Shown here one piece after another: positions 24,040 through 31,989 of a DNA stretch of 64,000 bases. Both the position numbers and the translations under genes were made by a program. Each line of letters begins with the position of its first letter. Position 1 is the stretch's first letter. The notes beneath the pieces are model-generated. The model made no database searches and had not been told where the DNA came from. It saw nothing but the letters and a program-made list of their open reading frames with translations. This stretch comes from Amycolatopsis lurida. GTDB taxonomy: Bacteria > Actinomycetota > Actinomycetes > Mycobacteriales > Pseudonocardiaceae. The DNA lies in assembly GCF_900105055.1 (NCBI RefSeq), contig NZ_FNTA01000004.1, positions 7,347,501 to 7,411,500 on the forward strand, in the 5' to 3' direction.

Positions 24040-24351
24040 ATGAGCGGGGGCTTCACCGCGGCGACCGATGCGCTTTCATCGGCATCGAAGAACATCGGAA
24101 AGCTGACGGAACAGTTGCTCGAAGACAACCCGGATCTGTCGAGCACACCGGTGAACGCGGCGGGCTTCGGCCAGGCACACGGCGACCACGCGAAGAAGTA
24201 CACCGACGGCGTGGCGGCGTTGTGGGCGTCGGTCCAGGGGTACAGCACCACGCTCGGCTCGTTCGGCACGAACCTCGGTACCGCCGGCACCGCCTACGGC
24301 ACCAACGAGGACGAGCAGAAGAACAAGATCACCGAGACGGGGATGCGCTAG
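24040..24351 (+). CDS. Small type VII secretion substrate-like protein (EspC/WXG100-like)
   Basis: A 103-residue helical protein starting at ATG 24040, 5 bp after the carrier gene. The sequence SGGFTAATDALSSASKNIGK, then VAALWASVQGYSTTLGSFGT, suggests two helices joined by a turn. Near the end, YGTNEDEQ fits the general type VII export signal YxxxD/E. A classical WxG turn is not evident, so it is closer to EspC-like (DUF2580) proteins than to EsxA. The operon lacks EccC or other secretion machinery; export would rely on a system elsewhere. The assignment is by pattern only. Confidence 0.6.
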   Translation: MSGGFTAATDALSSASKNIGKLTEQLLEDNPDLSSTPVNAAGFGQAHGDHAKKYTDGVAALWASVQGYSTTLGSFGTNLGTAGTAYGTNEDEQKNKITETGMR

Positions 24352-27296
24352 TGGCCACCGAAACCACCTGGACCGACGTCAAAGCCGTCCTCGACGACCC
24401 GGCCGTTCCCGCCGAGAAGAAGACCCAGCTCATCGGCTCGTGGATGCGGGCGCATCCGGCGCCCCCGCCGTGGACGGCGGACCAGGAGCCGGAGGACATC
24501 AAGCAGAAGCGCAAGGAAGCCGAAAAGTACGTGGCTTCCTACAACGCCTATCCCTTCCTGCCCTACGACGAGGACGTCGACAAGGTCTTCAAGGACGCGA
24601 AGGGCGCCGGCGATCAGGCCAGCTTCAACCGGAAGGCGGAGAAGAAGGCCGTCGATGAGGGCAACAAGAAACTCGACGGCACCAAGGAACCCACCGCCGA
24701 GGGCGCCGGGACCAAGACGTCGGACGAGATCTTCGACGCCGCCGCGCCCGCCCTCAAGGTCTTCGAAACCTTCGGCTCGCTGCTGGCGAAGGTCCCGGAA
24801 GACTGCCGTGGAACCTCTCGCGCGCTCGATTTCGAGAAGGACATCAAGAAGCCGTTCGACGAGCAGCGCGGGATCAGTTTCAAGAACTTCGTCGACGACG
24901 CCGCGCACTTCAAGACCGGTTCGAAGACAGTGCAGAAGGCCATCGACGACACCGGTTCCCAGCTGAACACCCTTTACGGGACCTGGACCGGGAAGGCCGC
25001 CGACGCCTCGTCGGAGAACTACAACGAGAAGATCCTCCCCAAGGCCAAGAAGCTCTCCGAGACACTGAACAACGCGAGCGAAGCGACCCTGCACACCACC
25101 GCGACGGTGTTCAAACTGTGCAAGGGCAAGGCCGACACGGTCATCGACCTCTACAAGGAGATCGTCGGCAAGGCGGACTTCGCGATGGCGCAGAAGGTCA
25201 TCGCCATCGCCGCCGGGGAGAAGAGCGGCAAGGAGGACCTCGGCGCGATCGCGGGCTGGATGGACGTCAACTTCGGCTCCAACCTGGTCCAGCAGCTGAA
25301 CAACGACGGCTGCTGCGACGACGACGAGTTCAAGAAGGCGGGCCAGAACCTCGCCAAGCAGTGGATCCAGAACCAGTTCATCCCCGAGATGTGGACCATC
25401 ATCTACGAGGGATTCGCCAAGTCCTGCAAGGAAACCAAGGATTTCGTCAACCAGGCCTACGACGAGCTCGACAAGGTCATGGGCAAGGTCAAGAACGAGT
25501 TCGAAGGCGCCGGTGACAAGGGCGGCGCGGGGGGAGCCGGCGGCACGGGTGGCGGACCCGGCGGCAAGGGCCCGGACTTCACGGGCGGCCAGGGTGGTCC
25601 GGGAACCGGCGGCACCGGCGGTGGGCCGGGAGGTTCGGGCACCGGCGGAACCGGCGGTGGGCCGGGTGGTGGTGGTCCCGAGGGCGGCCCCGGTGGTGGA
25701 CCGGGTGGTTCGGGCAAGGGCCCCGACTTCACCGGCGGAACCGGCGGTGGGCCGGGCGGCGGCGGTCCCGAGGGCGGCACCGGCGGCGGTCCCGGCGCGG
25801 GTGGTCCCGGTCCGGGCGGAAGCGGTACCGGTCCCACGGGCGACGTCAAACCCCCGCCGGTCCCGGACGTGAAGATTCCCGAGAGCGGCTCCGGAACGCC
25901 GGGTGGCCCCGGTGGCGGTCCCGGCGGCGGGCCGGACGCGAACAAGGATCAGACGTCGCCCTCGAGTTCGACCCCACCGCCGTCGAACGGCGACGAGCAG
26001 AAGGCCGCGGCCGAAGAGGCGAAGAAACAGGCCGCCGCGGCGGCGGAGAACGCGAAGAAGCAGGCGTCCGAAGCGCTGGGCAAGCTGGGCGACGGTCCGA
26101 CCGGGACCGACCTCGGCGGTTCCGGCGGCTCCGGGCCGGGCGGTTCGGGCCCCGGCGGCGGCGGCAACACGGACGCCGCGGCCGAAGCAAAGGCGGCGGC
26201 GGAGAAGGCTGGCGAAGAGGCGAAGAAGCAGGCTTCCGACGCGCTGAACAAGCTGGGCGACGCCCCCGGCGGTATGGGCGACACCGATGCCAAGGACGGC
26301 GACTCGAAGGACGGCGAGAAGGCCGCGGACGAGGCGAAGAAGAAGGCGTCGGACGCTTTGGACAAGCTCGGCGACGAGCTGTCCGGCGAAGACAAGCTGA
26401 CCGGTGACAAACCCGGTGAGGACGGCGACAAGGCCGAGGACGGCGAACGCGAGACCCTCAAGGTCAAGCAGGGCGACACGACCTTCGAGATGACCGAGCC
26501 GGACAAAGACGGTGAGATGGAGATCAAGGTCGGGGACGGTTCCGGGCCCGCCAAGGACTTCAAGCTCGACTGGACCGGTGAGGGCGACGACTCCAAGCTG
26601 GGCTCCACGCCGGGTTCGGACGACGGGAAGCCGGACAAGGACGGCGTCCATCGTCCCGGGCCGGACGGCAAGATCCACATCCAGGACGGCGAGGTCAAGA
26701 TCACCGCCGAACGTCCCGACGGTCCGTCCGGGCCCACGGTCGTCACCGTCGACGACGGCACCGGCAAGCCGACCACGTACACCCTCGGCGAGGACAAGCC
26801 CTCCACGGACAAAGCGGCGCACCCCGCGACGCCCGTCACCGGGACGGCGCAGCCCGACTCCAAGCCGGCGTTCACCCCGCACCACGGTGGCGGCGGAACC
26901 GTCCCGGACGGGATCGGCGGCGGTGGTGGATTCGGGGGCGGTGGTGGTGCTTCGGCGCCGTCGATGCCCTTCGAAACCGCGAGTCCCGCGACAGGCCAGT
27001 CGCTCAGCGAAGGCGTGCACACCGGCGGCGGTGGGACACCTCAGCCGCAGCCTGTGGCTTCGGGCGCCCCGTCCGCTCCGATGGGCAGCCCGTCGGGGCA
27101 GTCGTTCGGCGGTGGGGCGATGCCGCCGATGGGCATGGGCGCCGGCGGAGGAGGCGGCCAGGGTGGCGACCAGGAACGGACCAACCGCGCGTACCGGATC
27201 GAGGGCGAGGTGTTCGACCAGATCAACGAACCCACCGGCCGGATCACCGGTTCGCTGCTGGACGATGAGGATCAGTCGGTCACCCGCAAGCGGTGA
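24351..27296 (+). CDS. Large WXG-domain protein with Gly/Pro-rich and KLGD-repeat regions
   Basis: A 981-residue protein starting at GTG 24351, which overlaps the preceding TAG by one base. Residues 1-380 are helical and include LYGTWTGKAADASSENYNEK, a WXG-like turn as in type VII substrates. A CC pair (NNDGCCDDDEF) and further cysteines are present. Residues about 389-527 are Gly/Pro-rich (GGPGG, GGTGG). Three related helical repeats ending ALxKLGD follow (about 554-585, 607-640, 654-680). An acidic, Lys-rich beta-prone region and a second Gly-rich stretch come next, and the tail ends RIEGEVFDQINEPTGRITGS. It looks like a secreted or surface protein with a spacer. The function is unknown. 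Confidence 0.7.
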   Translation: MATETTWTDVKAVLDDPAVPAEKKTQLIGSWMRAHPAPPPWTADQEPEDIKQKRKEAEKYVASYNAYPFLPYDEDVDKVFKDAKGAGDQASFNRKAEKKAVDEGNKKLDGTKEPTAEGAGTKTSDEIFDAAAPALKVFETFGSLLAKVPEDCRGTSRALDFEKDIKKPFDEQRGISFKNFVDDAAHFKTGSKTVQKAIDDTGSQLNTLYGTWTGKAADASSENYNEKILPKAKKLSETLNNASEATLHTTATVFKLCKGKADTVIDLYKEIVGKADFAMAQKVIAIAAGEKSGKEDLGAIAGWMDVNFGSNLVQQLNNDGCCDDDEFKKAGQNLAKQWIQNQFIPEMWTIIYEGFAKSCKETKDFVNQAYDELDKVMGKVKNEFEGAGDKGGAGGAGGTGGGPGGKGPDFTGGQGGPGTGGTGGGPGGSGTGGTGGGPGGGGPEGGPGGGPGGSGKGPDFTGGTGGGPGGGGPEGGTGGGPGAGGPGPGGSGTGPTGDVKPPPVPDVKIPESGSGTPGGPGGGPGGGPDANKDQTSPSSSTPPPSNGDEQKAAAEEAKKQAAAAAENAKKQASEALGKLGDGPTGTDLGGSGGSGPGGSGPGGGGNTDAAAEAKAAAEKAGEEAKKQASDALNKLGDAPGGMGDTDAKDGDSKDGEKAADEAKKKASDALDKLGDELSGEDKLTGDKPGEDGDKAEDGERETLKVKQGDTTFEMTEPDKDGEMEIKVGDGSGPAKDFKLDWTGEGDDSKLGSTPGSDDGKPDKDGVHRPGPDGKIHIQDGEVKITAERPDGPSGPTVVTVDDGTGKPTTYTLGEDKPSTDKAAHPATPVTGTAQPDSKPAFTPHHGGGGTVPDGIGGGGGFGGGGGASAPSMPFETASPATGQSLSEGVHTGGGGTPQPQPVASGAPSAPMGSPSGQSFGGGAMPPMGMGAGGGGGQGGDQERTNRAYRIEGEVFDQINEPTGRITGSLLDDEDQSVTRKR

Positions 27297-27316
27297 GCCG
27301 GGGCAGGGGAGAACAG

Positions 27317-27715
27317 ATGAGCGCCGATGACACCGCCGCCATGAAGGCGACCCTGGACGGTCTGGTCCGCGAGCAGTCCGAGCGCCGGGCGCTGCGGGAC
27401 AAACGTGCCGACGAGATCAAGGCGAACTCGCAGGAGTTCATGACCAAGCAGGTCCAGACCGCTCAGCGTTACGTCGAGCACCGGCGGGAACTGGGGCAGC
27501 GCAAGACGAAGTCCGGTTGGAGCACCGACCGGTCGCACGCGCAGCCTGGGGCGGCGTCACCGTTCGAAGACGCGCCCGTGGACATGACGGCTCCGTTCGC
27601 TTCGGAGCCGCCTGCCCGCACAGGGCGGGACACTCCCCGGCGCGCTCCCCGCGCACGTCCGGCACCGGCGGACGACGAGGACGACGCGTTCCTCAACAAC
27701 CGCTGGCGCGACTGA
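27317..27715 (+). CDS. Small charged helical protein, last gene of the FAAL operon
   Basis: A 132-residue protein starting at ATG 27317 behind AGGGGAGAA. The first 70 residues form a charged amphipathic helix or coiled coil (MKATLDGLVREQSERRALRD, KRADEIKANSQEFMTKQVQT). The rest is Pro/Arg-rich and probably disordered, ending DAFLNNRWRD. No family recognised. It lies 20 bp after the large WXG protein and may act as its chaperone or partner (inference from position only). Confidence 0.6.
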   Translation: MSADDTAAMKATLDGLVREQSERRALRDKRADEIKANSQEFMTKQVQTAQRYVEHRRELGQRKTKSGWSTDRSHAQPGAASPFEDAPVDMTAPFASEPPARTGRDTPRRAPRARPAPADDEDDAFLNNRWRD

Positions 27716-27723
27716 ACTCGCCG

Positions 27724-29061
27724 TCAGACGACCAGGCCGAGCACCAGCACGATCGGAAGTGAGATCACCGACGCCAGTGACATGGCGACGGTGTGGGTCT
27801 TGAACGTGCCGCGGGTGCTCAGCCCGAGCAGGGACTGGAACATCCAGAAGAAGTTGCTGCTCACGTGAGGGAGGAACAACGCGCCGGAGCAGGCGGCGAG
27901 GGCGACCAGCACGACCGGGACCCCCAGTGAGCCCGCGATCGGTGCGAGGATGCCCGCCGCGGTGATCGCGGAGATCGAGATGGATCCCATCGCGATGTGC
28001 AGGACGGCGGCGATCAGCCACACGAGCACCAAGGGCGGCAGGAAGCCGGTGCCGAACGAATTCGCCAGCATGTCGCGCAGTCCCGACTTGCCGATCACCT
28101 CCGCGACCGAACCGGAGAGGCCGGACAGCACCAGAATGGGTCCGGCCATCGCCAGCGCCTTGCCGACGGCCGCGTTGACCTCGGGTGCGGGAAGGACGCG
28201 CCGGGCGAGCAGATGCGCGAGACCGGCGCCGATCGCCATCGCGATCACCGGCTCGCTCACCAGCGAGACGGGGCCCAGCGGGAGGCGGAAGGCGCCGGCG
28301 AGCGCGCCGAGGGCGATCAGCGACAGCGTCACCAGCACCGGGGAGACGGACAGTGACAGGGGCAGCCGCCGGACGGGCGTGGTGGTCGCCGCGGTTGCAC
28401 CGACGGTTTCGGTGCCGAGCTCGTCGGTGACGGGATTCCACCGGAGCGTCCGGCGCAGCAGCACGGTGAAGACCAGTGTCGTGAGCACGGCGGTCGGGAG
28501 GCCGACGGCCAGGCCGAACAGGAACATCTCGCCGAGCGGCACGCGGAGTAGTCCGGCGACGGCGAGAGCCGCCACGCCGGGGACGACGAACACCAGCCCC
28601 ACCTCGATCCCCGCGGTCAGCGCGCCGCCCATGAGCGCGACACCCCGTGGCCCCAGCCTGCCGCCGAGCCTCCGGGCCAAGGGCGCGGTGAGCACCAGGA
28701 CCACATCGGAGTAGATCGACGTGAACACGGTCGACAGGGAGACCGCGAACACCATCGGCACCCGCTTCTGCCCGAAGACGGCCAAGAGTCGTTCCAGGAC
28801 GCGATGCAGGGTGTTCGTGGCGGTGAGCAGTGAACCGATGACCACGCCGAAGGTGATGAGCAGGCCGATCTCGGCCATGACGTCACCGAATCCGGTCGCG
28901 AGTGCTTCGGTCGTGCCGCCGATGCCGAGCCCCGTGGCCAGCCCCAGATAGATCGCGCCGATCAGCAGGCCGAAGATCGGGGGCGTCTTGAGCCAGGTGA
29001 TCAGCACGACGATGCCCACGATGGTGATGCCGGTGTGGGCAAGGAGCCAGGCATCGGACAC
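27724..29061 (-). CDS. GntP-family sugar-acid permease
   Basis: A 445-residue membrane protein starting at GTG 29059-29061 behind GAGGAGGG. It has about twelve to fourteen hydrophobic segments. LLIGAIYLGLATGLGIGGTT and GFGDVMAEIGLLITFGVVIG match the GntP/GntT gluconate:proton symporters, as does the C-terminal half with IAAVLHIAMGSISISAITAA. Members import gluconate, fructuronate, glycerate or related hydroxy acids. It is divergent from a LysR regulator, and a tartrate dehydrogenase-like gene follows that regulator, so a dicarboxylic hydroxy acid such as tartrate is a reasonable substrate guess. Confidence 0.85.
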   Translation of the reverse strand: MSDAWLLAHTGITIVGIVVLITWLKTPPIFGLLIGAIYLGLATGLGIGGTTEALATGFGDVMAEIGLLITFGVVIGSLLTATNTLHRVLERLLAVFGQKRVPMVFAVSLSTVFTSIYSDVVLVLTAPLARRLGGRLGPRGVALMGGALTAGIEVGLVFVVPGVAALAVAGLLRVPLGEMFLFGLAVGLPTAVLTTLVFTVLLRRTLRWNPVTDELGTETVGATAATTTPVRRLPLSLSVSPVLVTLSLIALGALAGAFRLPLGPVSLVSEPVIAMAIGAGLAHLLARRVLPAPEVNAAVGKALAMAGPILVLSGLSGSVAEVIGKSGLRDMLANSFGTGFLPPLVLVWLIAAVLHIAMGSISISAITAAGILAPIAGSLGVPVVLVALAACSGALFLPHVSSNFFWMFQSLLGLSTRGTFKTHTVAMSLASVISLPIVLVLGLVV

Positions 29062-29170
29062 GGTGCCCTCCTCGGGACTCGCGGAGGGACGGCGCCGGTG
29101 CCGTCCCTCATGGCGACCCAGTAAGCCTCTCGGGCGGGGCGGAGGTCCAAGACCGGGTTGCTGGCAAACT

Positions 29171-29187
29171 GATAGGCCTCGGCTATC
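29171..29187. promoter_or_regulatory. LysR-type operator between GntP permease and LysR genes
   Basis: GATAG-N7-CTATC at 29171-29187 fits the T-N11-A dyad bound by LysR regulators. It sits 18 bp before the LysR start, in the 144-bp divergent gap. That allows repression of the regulator and activation of the permease. Confidence 0.6.
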
Positions 29188-29205
29188 GACCACGAGGAGG
29201 CCGGA

Positions 29206-30084
29206 ATGGATGCCCGCCAGCTGCGGTACTTCCTGGCCGTCGTCGACAGCGGTAGCGTCCACCGGGCCGCTGAGCTGCTCTTCGTCGCCCAGCCCTCGGT
29301 CTCCCAGGCCTTGCGCACGCTGGAGCGGGACCTCGGGAGCCTTCTGTTCCACCGGACCGGCCGTCGCCTGGTGCTGACCGCGGCGGGGCACGCTCTCGTG
29401 GCGCCGGCGCGGGACGTCCTGCGCGGGCTGGACCTCGCCAGAGCGACGGTGGAGGCCGTCGACGGTCTCCTCGGCGGCGAATTGGTCATCGCCTCGATGC
29501 CTTCGCAGTCCGTCAGCCCGCTCACGGAGCTGATCGCCGCTTTCACCGCCGCCAATCCGCTGGTCCGGATCTCCGTCCGCGCGGCGAGCACCCCGGCCGA
29601 CGTCGGGAAGATGCTCACCACCGGCGACGCCGAACTCGGCGTGGTGGCGGCGTCACCGACGGCCGCGGCACTGCCCGGCCTGGCGGCCTTGCACCTGGAG
29701 ACCCAGCGTTTCGCCGTGCTGGCCCGCGACGAGTCGGTGCTTCCCGCCGCGGACCCGGTCCGCCCCGCCGATCTCGCCGGGGCCGCGCTGATCGTCGGCC
29801 AGCAGGGCACGGGGATGCGCCGAGTGGCCGACGCCGTGCTCCGTGCGGCCCCGGGCAGCCGGTTCGCGGTCGAGGTGGAACATCGGGAGGCCGTCTTGCC
29901 CCTCGTTCTCGCCGGAGTGGGCGTCGCGGTGGTGAGCGAGTCCTGGCGTTCGCTGGCGAACTCGGCGGGTGCCGTCGTCCGGGCACTGGACTGCCCCGAT
30001 TCACTGGCGGTGTCGCTGGTGTCCAGGCCGGGACGGCTGAGCCCCGCGGCGGGGGCCTTCCACGATCTGGCGGAGTCCGGCTGA
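29206..30084 (+). CDS. LysR-family transcriptional regulator
   Basis: A 292-residue regulator. The N-terminal winged helix reads MDARQLRYFLAVVDSGSVHR, AAELLFVAQPSVSQALRTLE and RDLGSLLFHRTGRRLVLTAA. A periplasmic-binding-protein-like effector domain follows from about residue 90 (LVIASMPSQSVSPLTELIAA). It is divergent from the GntP permease and upstream of a tartrate dehydrogenase-like gene, and a matching dyad lies in the gap. It probably activates the permease when its hydroxy-acid ligand is present. Confidence 0.92.
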   Translation: MDARQLRYFLAVVDSGSVHRAAELLFVAQPSVSQALRTLERDLGSLLFHRTGRRLVLTAAGHALVAPARDVLRGLDLARATVEAVDGLLGGELVIASMPSQSVSPLTELIAAFTAANPLVRISVRAASTPADVGKMLTTGDAELGVVAASPTAAALPGLAALHLETQRFAVLARDESVLPAADPVRPADLAGAALIVGQQGTGMRRVADAVLRAAPGSRFAVEVEHREAVLPLVLAGVGVAVVSESWRSLANSAGAVVRALDCPDSLAVSLVSRPGRLSPAAGAFHDLAESG

Positions 30085-30139
30085 TTCAGGCGTCTCGCCT
30101 GCTGCCGTTGATCAACGCCTCGCCGGAGGTAGGGAAACC

Positions 30140-30230
30140 GGGTCATGTACCCGGGTTCGACCCGGAAGGACAGATCGTCGACGGCGACCGCCGGGCCGTA
30201 GCGCTTGGTCGATTCCCGGAGCTCGATCAT
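30140..30230 (-). pseudogene. N-terminal scrap of an ABC transporter ATPase
   Basis: Starting at ATG 30228-30230 the minus strand reads MIELRESTKRYGPAVAVDDL followed by SFRVEPG, the unmistakable first beta sheet of an ABC ATPase. The Walker A loop that should follow is missing; the sequence continues into unrelated codons. Only about 30 residues remain. The surrounding gap 30085-30407 contains no other recognisable gene and probably holds the promoter of the downstream dehydrogenase. Confidence 0.65.
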
Positions 30231-30407
30231 GACGACAATGCTGTCCCGCCACCGTGATCGGCGAATCGGACCGAGGGACCACCCGGTGGCTCGTCCCACA
30301 GGTGGACCGGGCGGCGGAGTCCCGCCCTGGGCTGATAGGCGCAACCTTTCAACGCGGCAAGAACTGGGTCTTGGACGTACCGGCCCAGCCCGAAGTCCAC
30401 TGGACCC

Positions 30408-31469
30408 ATGACCGCTTACCGCATCGCGCTCATTCCCGGCGACGGCATCGGCGCCGAGGTGCTGCCGCCCGCGCAGGCCGTGCTCGCCGCTGTCGGCAGG
30501 CGGCACGGGCTCGAATTCACCTACGACTCCTTCGACTGGTCCTGCGAGCGCTACCTCGCCGAGGGCGCGATGATGCCGTCCGACGGTCTCGACCGGATCC
30601 GGCACCACGACGCCGTGCTGTTGGGCGCGGTCGGCTGGCCGGGAGTGCCGGATCACGTGTCGCTGTGGGGGTTGCTGATCCCCATCCGGCGCGGCTTCCG
30701 GCAGTACGTCAACCTGAGGCCGGTCAAGGTGCTCGACGGGGTTCCCAGCCCGCTGCGGGGCGCCGGAGAGGTCGACCTCGTCGTGGTCCGCGAGAACGTG
30801 GAGGGTGAGTACTCCGAGATCGGCGGGCGGCTCGGGCGGGGCACCGAAGACGAACTGGCCGTGCAGGAGGCGGTGTTCACCCGCAAGGGGGTCACGCGCG
30901 TCGCCGAGTACGCCTACACGCTGGCCGAGGCCCGCCGGAACCACGTGACGTCGGCGACGAAGAGCAACGGGATCGTCCACACGATGCCGTTCTGGGACCA
31001 GCTGGTGGAAGAGGTCGCGGGGCGGCACCAGACCGTGCGCACCGACAAGGAGCACATCGACGCATTAGCCGCCAAGCTCGTCCTCGCGCCGGAGCGGTTC
31101 GACGTGATCGTCGGCTCGAATCTCTTCGGCGACATCCTGAGTGACCTCGCCGCGGCGGTGGCCGGGAGCATCGGCGTCGCTCCGTCGGCGAATCTCAACC
31201 CGGAGCGGGAATTCCCGTCGATGTTCGAGCCGGTGCACGGCTCGGCGCCCGACATCGCCGGGCAGGGCAAGGCCAATCCGCTGGGCGCCTTGTGGTCCGC
31301 GGCCATGATGCTCGACCATTTGGGGCACCCCGAAGCGAGCGGGGAACTGCTGGCCGCCGCTTTCGGCGCGCTGGCTGACGGCGTCCGCACGGTCGATCTC
31401 GGTGGTACGGCGGACACCGCCGGATACACCCGCGCGGTGCTGGACCGGATGGGCGTCGCGGCGAACTAA
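30408..31469 (+). CDS. Tartrate dehydrogenase/decarboxylase-like enzyme
   Basis: A 353-residue member of the isopropylmalate/isocitrate/tartrate dehydrogenase family. Motifs: IALIPGDGIGAEVLPPAQAV, the substrate block RRGFRQYVNLRPVKVL, VVVRENVEGEYSEIGGRLGR, and the metal-binding Asp region NLFGDILSDLAAAVAGSIGV. The nucleotide loop is EPVHGSAPDIAGQGKANPLG. The FRQYVNLRP and WGLLIPIRR segments favour tartrate dehydrogenase (TtuC/YeaU) over isopropylmalate dehydrogenase. The enzyme oxidises or decarboxylates tartrate or D-malate with NAD and a divalent metal. It shares the neighbourhood with a GntP permease and LysR regulator, giving a small hydroxy-acid use module. Confidence 0.88.
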   Translation: MTAYRIALIPGDGIGAEVLPPAQAVLAAVGRRHGLEFTYDSFDWSCERYLAEGAMMPSDGLDRIRHHDAVLLGAVGWPGVPDHVSLWGLLIPIRRGFRQYVNLRPVKVLDGVPSPLRGAGEVDLVVVRENVEGEYSEIGGRLGRGTEDELAVQEAVFTRKGVTRVAEYAYTLAEARRNHVTSATKSNGIVHTMPFWDQLVEEVAGRHQTVRTDKEHIDALAAKLVLAPERFDVIVGSNLFGDILSDLAAAVAGSIGVAPSANLNPEREFPSMFEPVHGSAPDIAGQGKANPLGALWSAAMMLDHLGHPEASGELLAAAFGALADGVRTVDLGGTADTAGYTRAVLDRMGVAAN

Positions 31470-31533
31470 GCGGTTTGCCCTTGCCGCCGCAGGGTATCCG
31501 GCTCGGGTCAGGCGAGTCGGAGGGCGTGGGTTC

Positions 31534-31989
31534 ATGGTCGACGTGAAGATGACGGTAGACACTTCTCCCGAGCGCGTGTTCGAGGTGCTCGCCGACGGCT
31601 GGACCTACGCGGCCTGGGTGGTGGGGGCCTCCCACATCCGTGACGTCGACCAGGGCTGGCCTGCGCGGGGGACGCGGATCCACCATTGCGTCGGGTCCTG
31701 GCCTCTTCTGCTCGACGACGTCACCAAGGTGCACGTCGTCGACCCGCCGAGGCTGCTCGAACTCGAGGCGCGGGCCTGGCCGTTCGGCACCGCGCGGATC
31801 CGGTTGGAACTGCGGGAGACCGCGACGGCGACCACGGAGATCCTGATGTCCGAGCAGGCGACCCGCGGGCCGGGCCGTCTGCTCCCTGAGGCCGCCCAGG
31901 CGCTCTTCCTGGTGCCGCGGAACCGGGAATCCCTGCGACGTCTCGCGGATCTCGCCAAGGGCCGCGAAGCCGCTCAACCGGTGGACTGA
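31534..31989 (+). CDS. SRPBCC-fold protein (polyketide cyclase/dehydratase-like)
   Basis: A 151-residue protein starting at ATG 31534. MTVDTSPERVFEVLADGWTY, then ASHIRDVDQGWPARGTRIHH and the alternating strands through RIRLELRETATATTEILMSE, fit the Bet v1-like SRPBCC fold with a C-terminal helix. Such proteins hold hydrophobic ligands and some cyclise polyketides; the function here is unassigned. Its end overlaps the convergent epimerase gene by 16 bp. Confidence 0.75.
   Translation: MVDVKMTVDTSPERVFEVLADGWTYAAWVVGASHIRDVDQGWPARGTRIHHCVGSWPLLLDDVTKVHVVDPPRLLELEARAWPFGTARIRLELRETATATTEILMSEQATRGPGRLLPEAAQALFLVPRNRESLRRLADLAKGREAAQPVD

Noticed and set aside
23931..24350. Upstream extension of the large WXG protein
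   Set aside because: It overlaps the acyl carrier protein and EspC-like genes in another frame; GTG 24351 fits the tight operon.
25518..25930. Short repeats of GGCGG/GGTGG-type sequence considered as a CRISPR or tandem DNA repeat
   Set aside because: They are codons of a Gly/Pro-rich spacer in one continuous reading frame, with no constant repeat and unique spacers.
22129..27715. Complete type VII secretion (ESX) locus
   Set aside because: No EccB, EccC, EccD, EccE or MycP gene is visible in the window; only substrate-like proteins are present.
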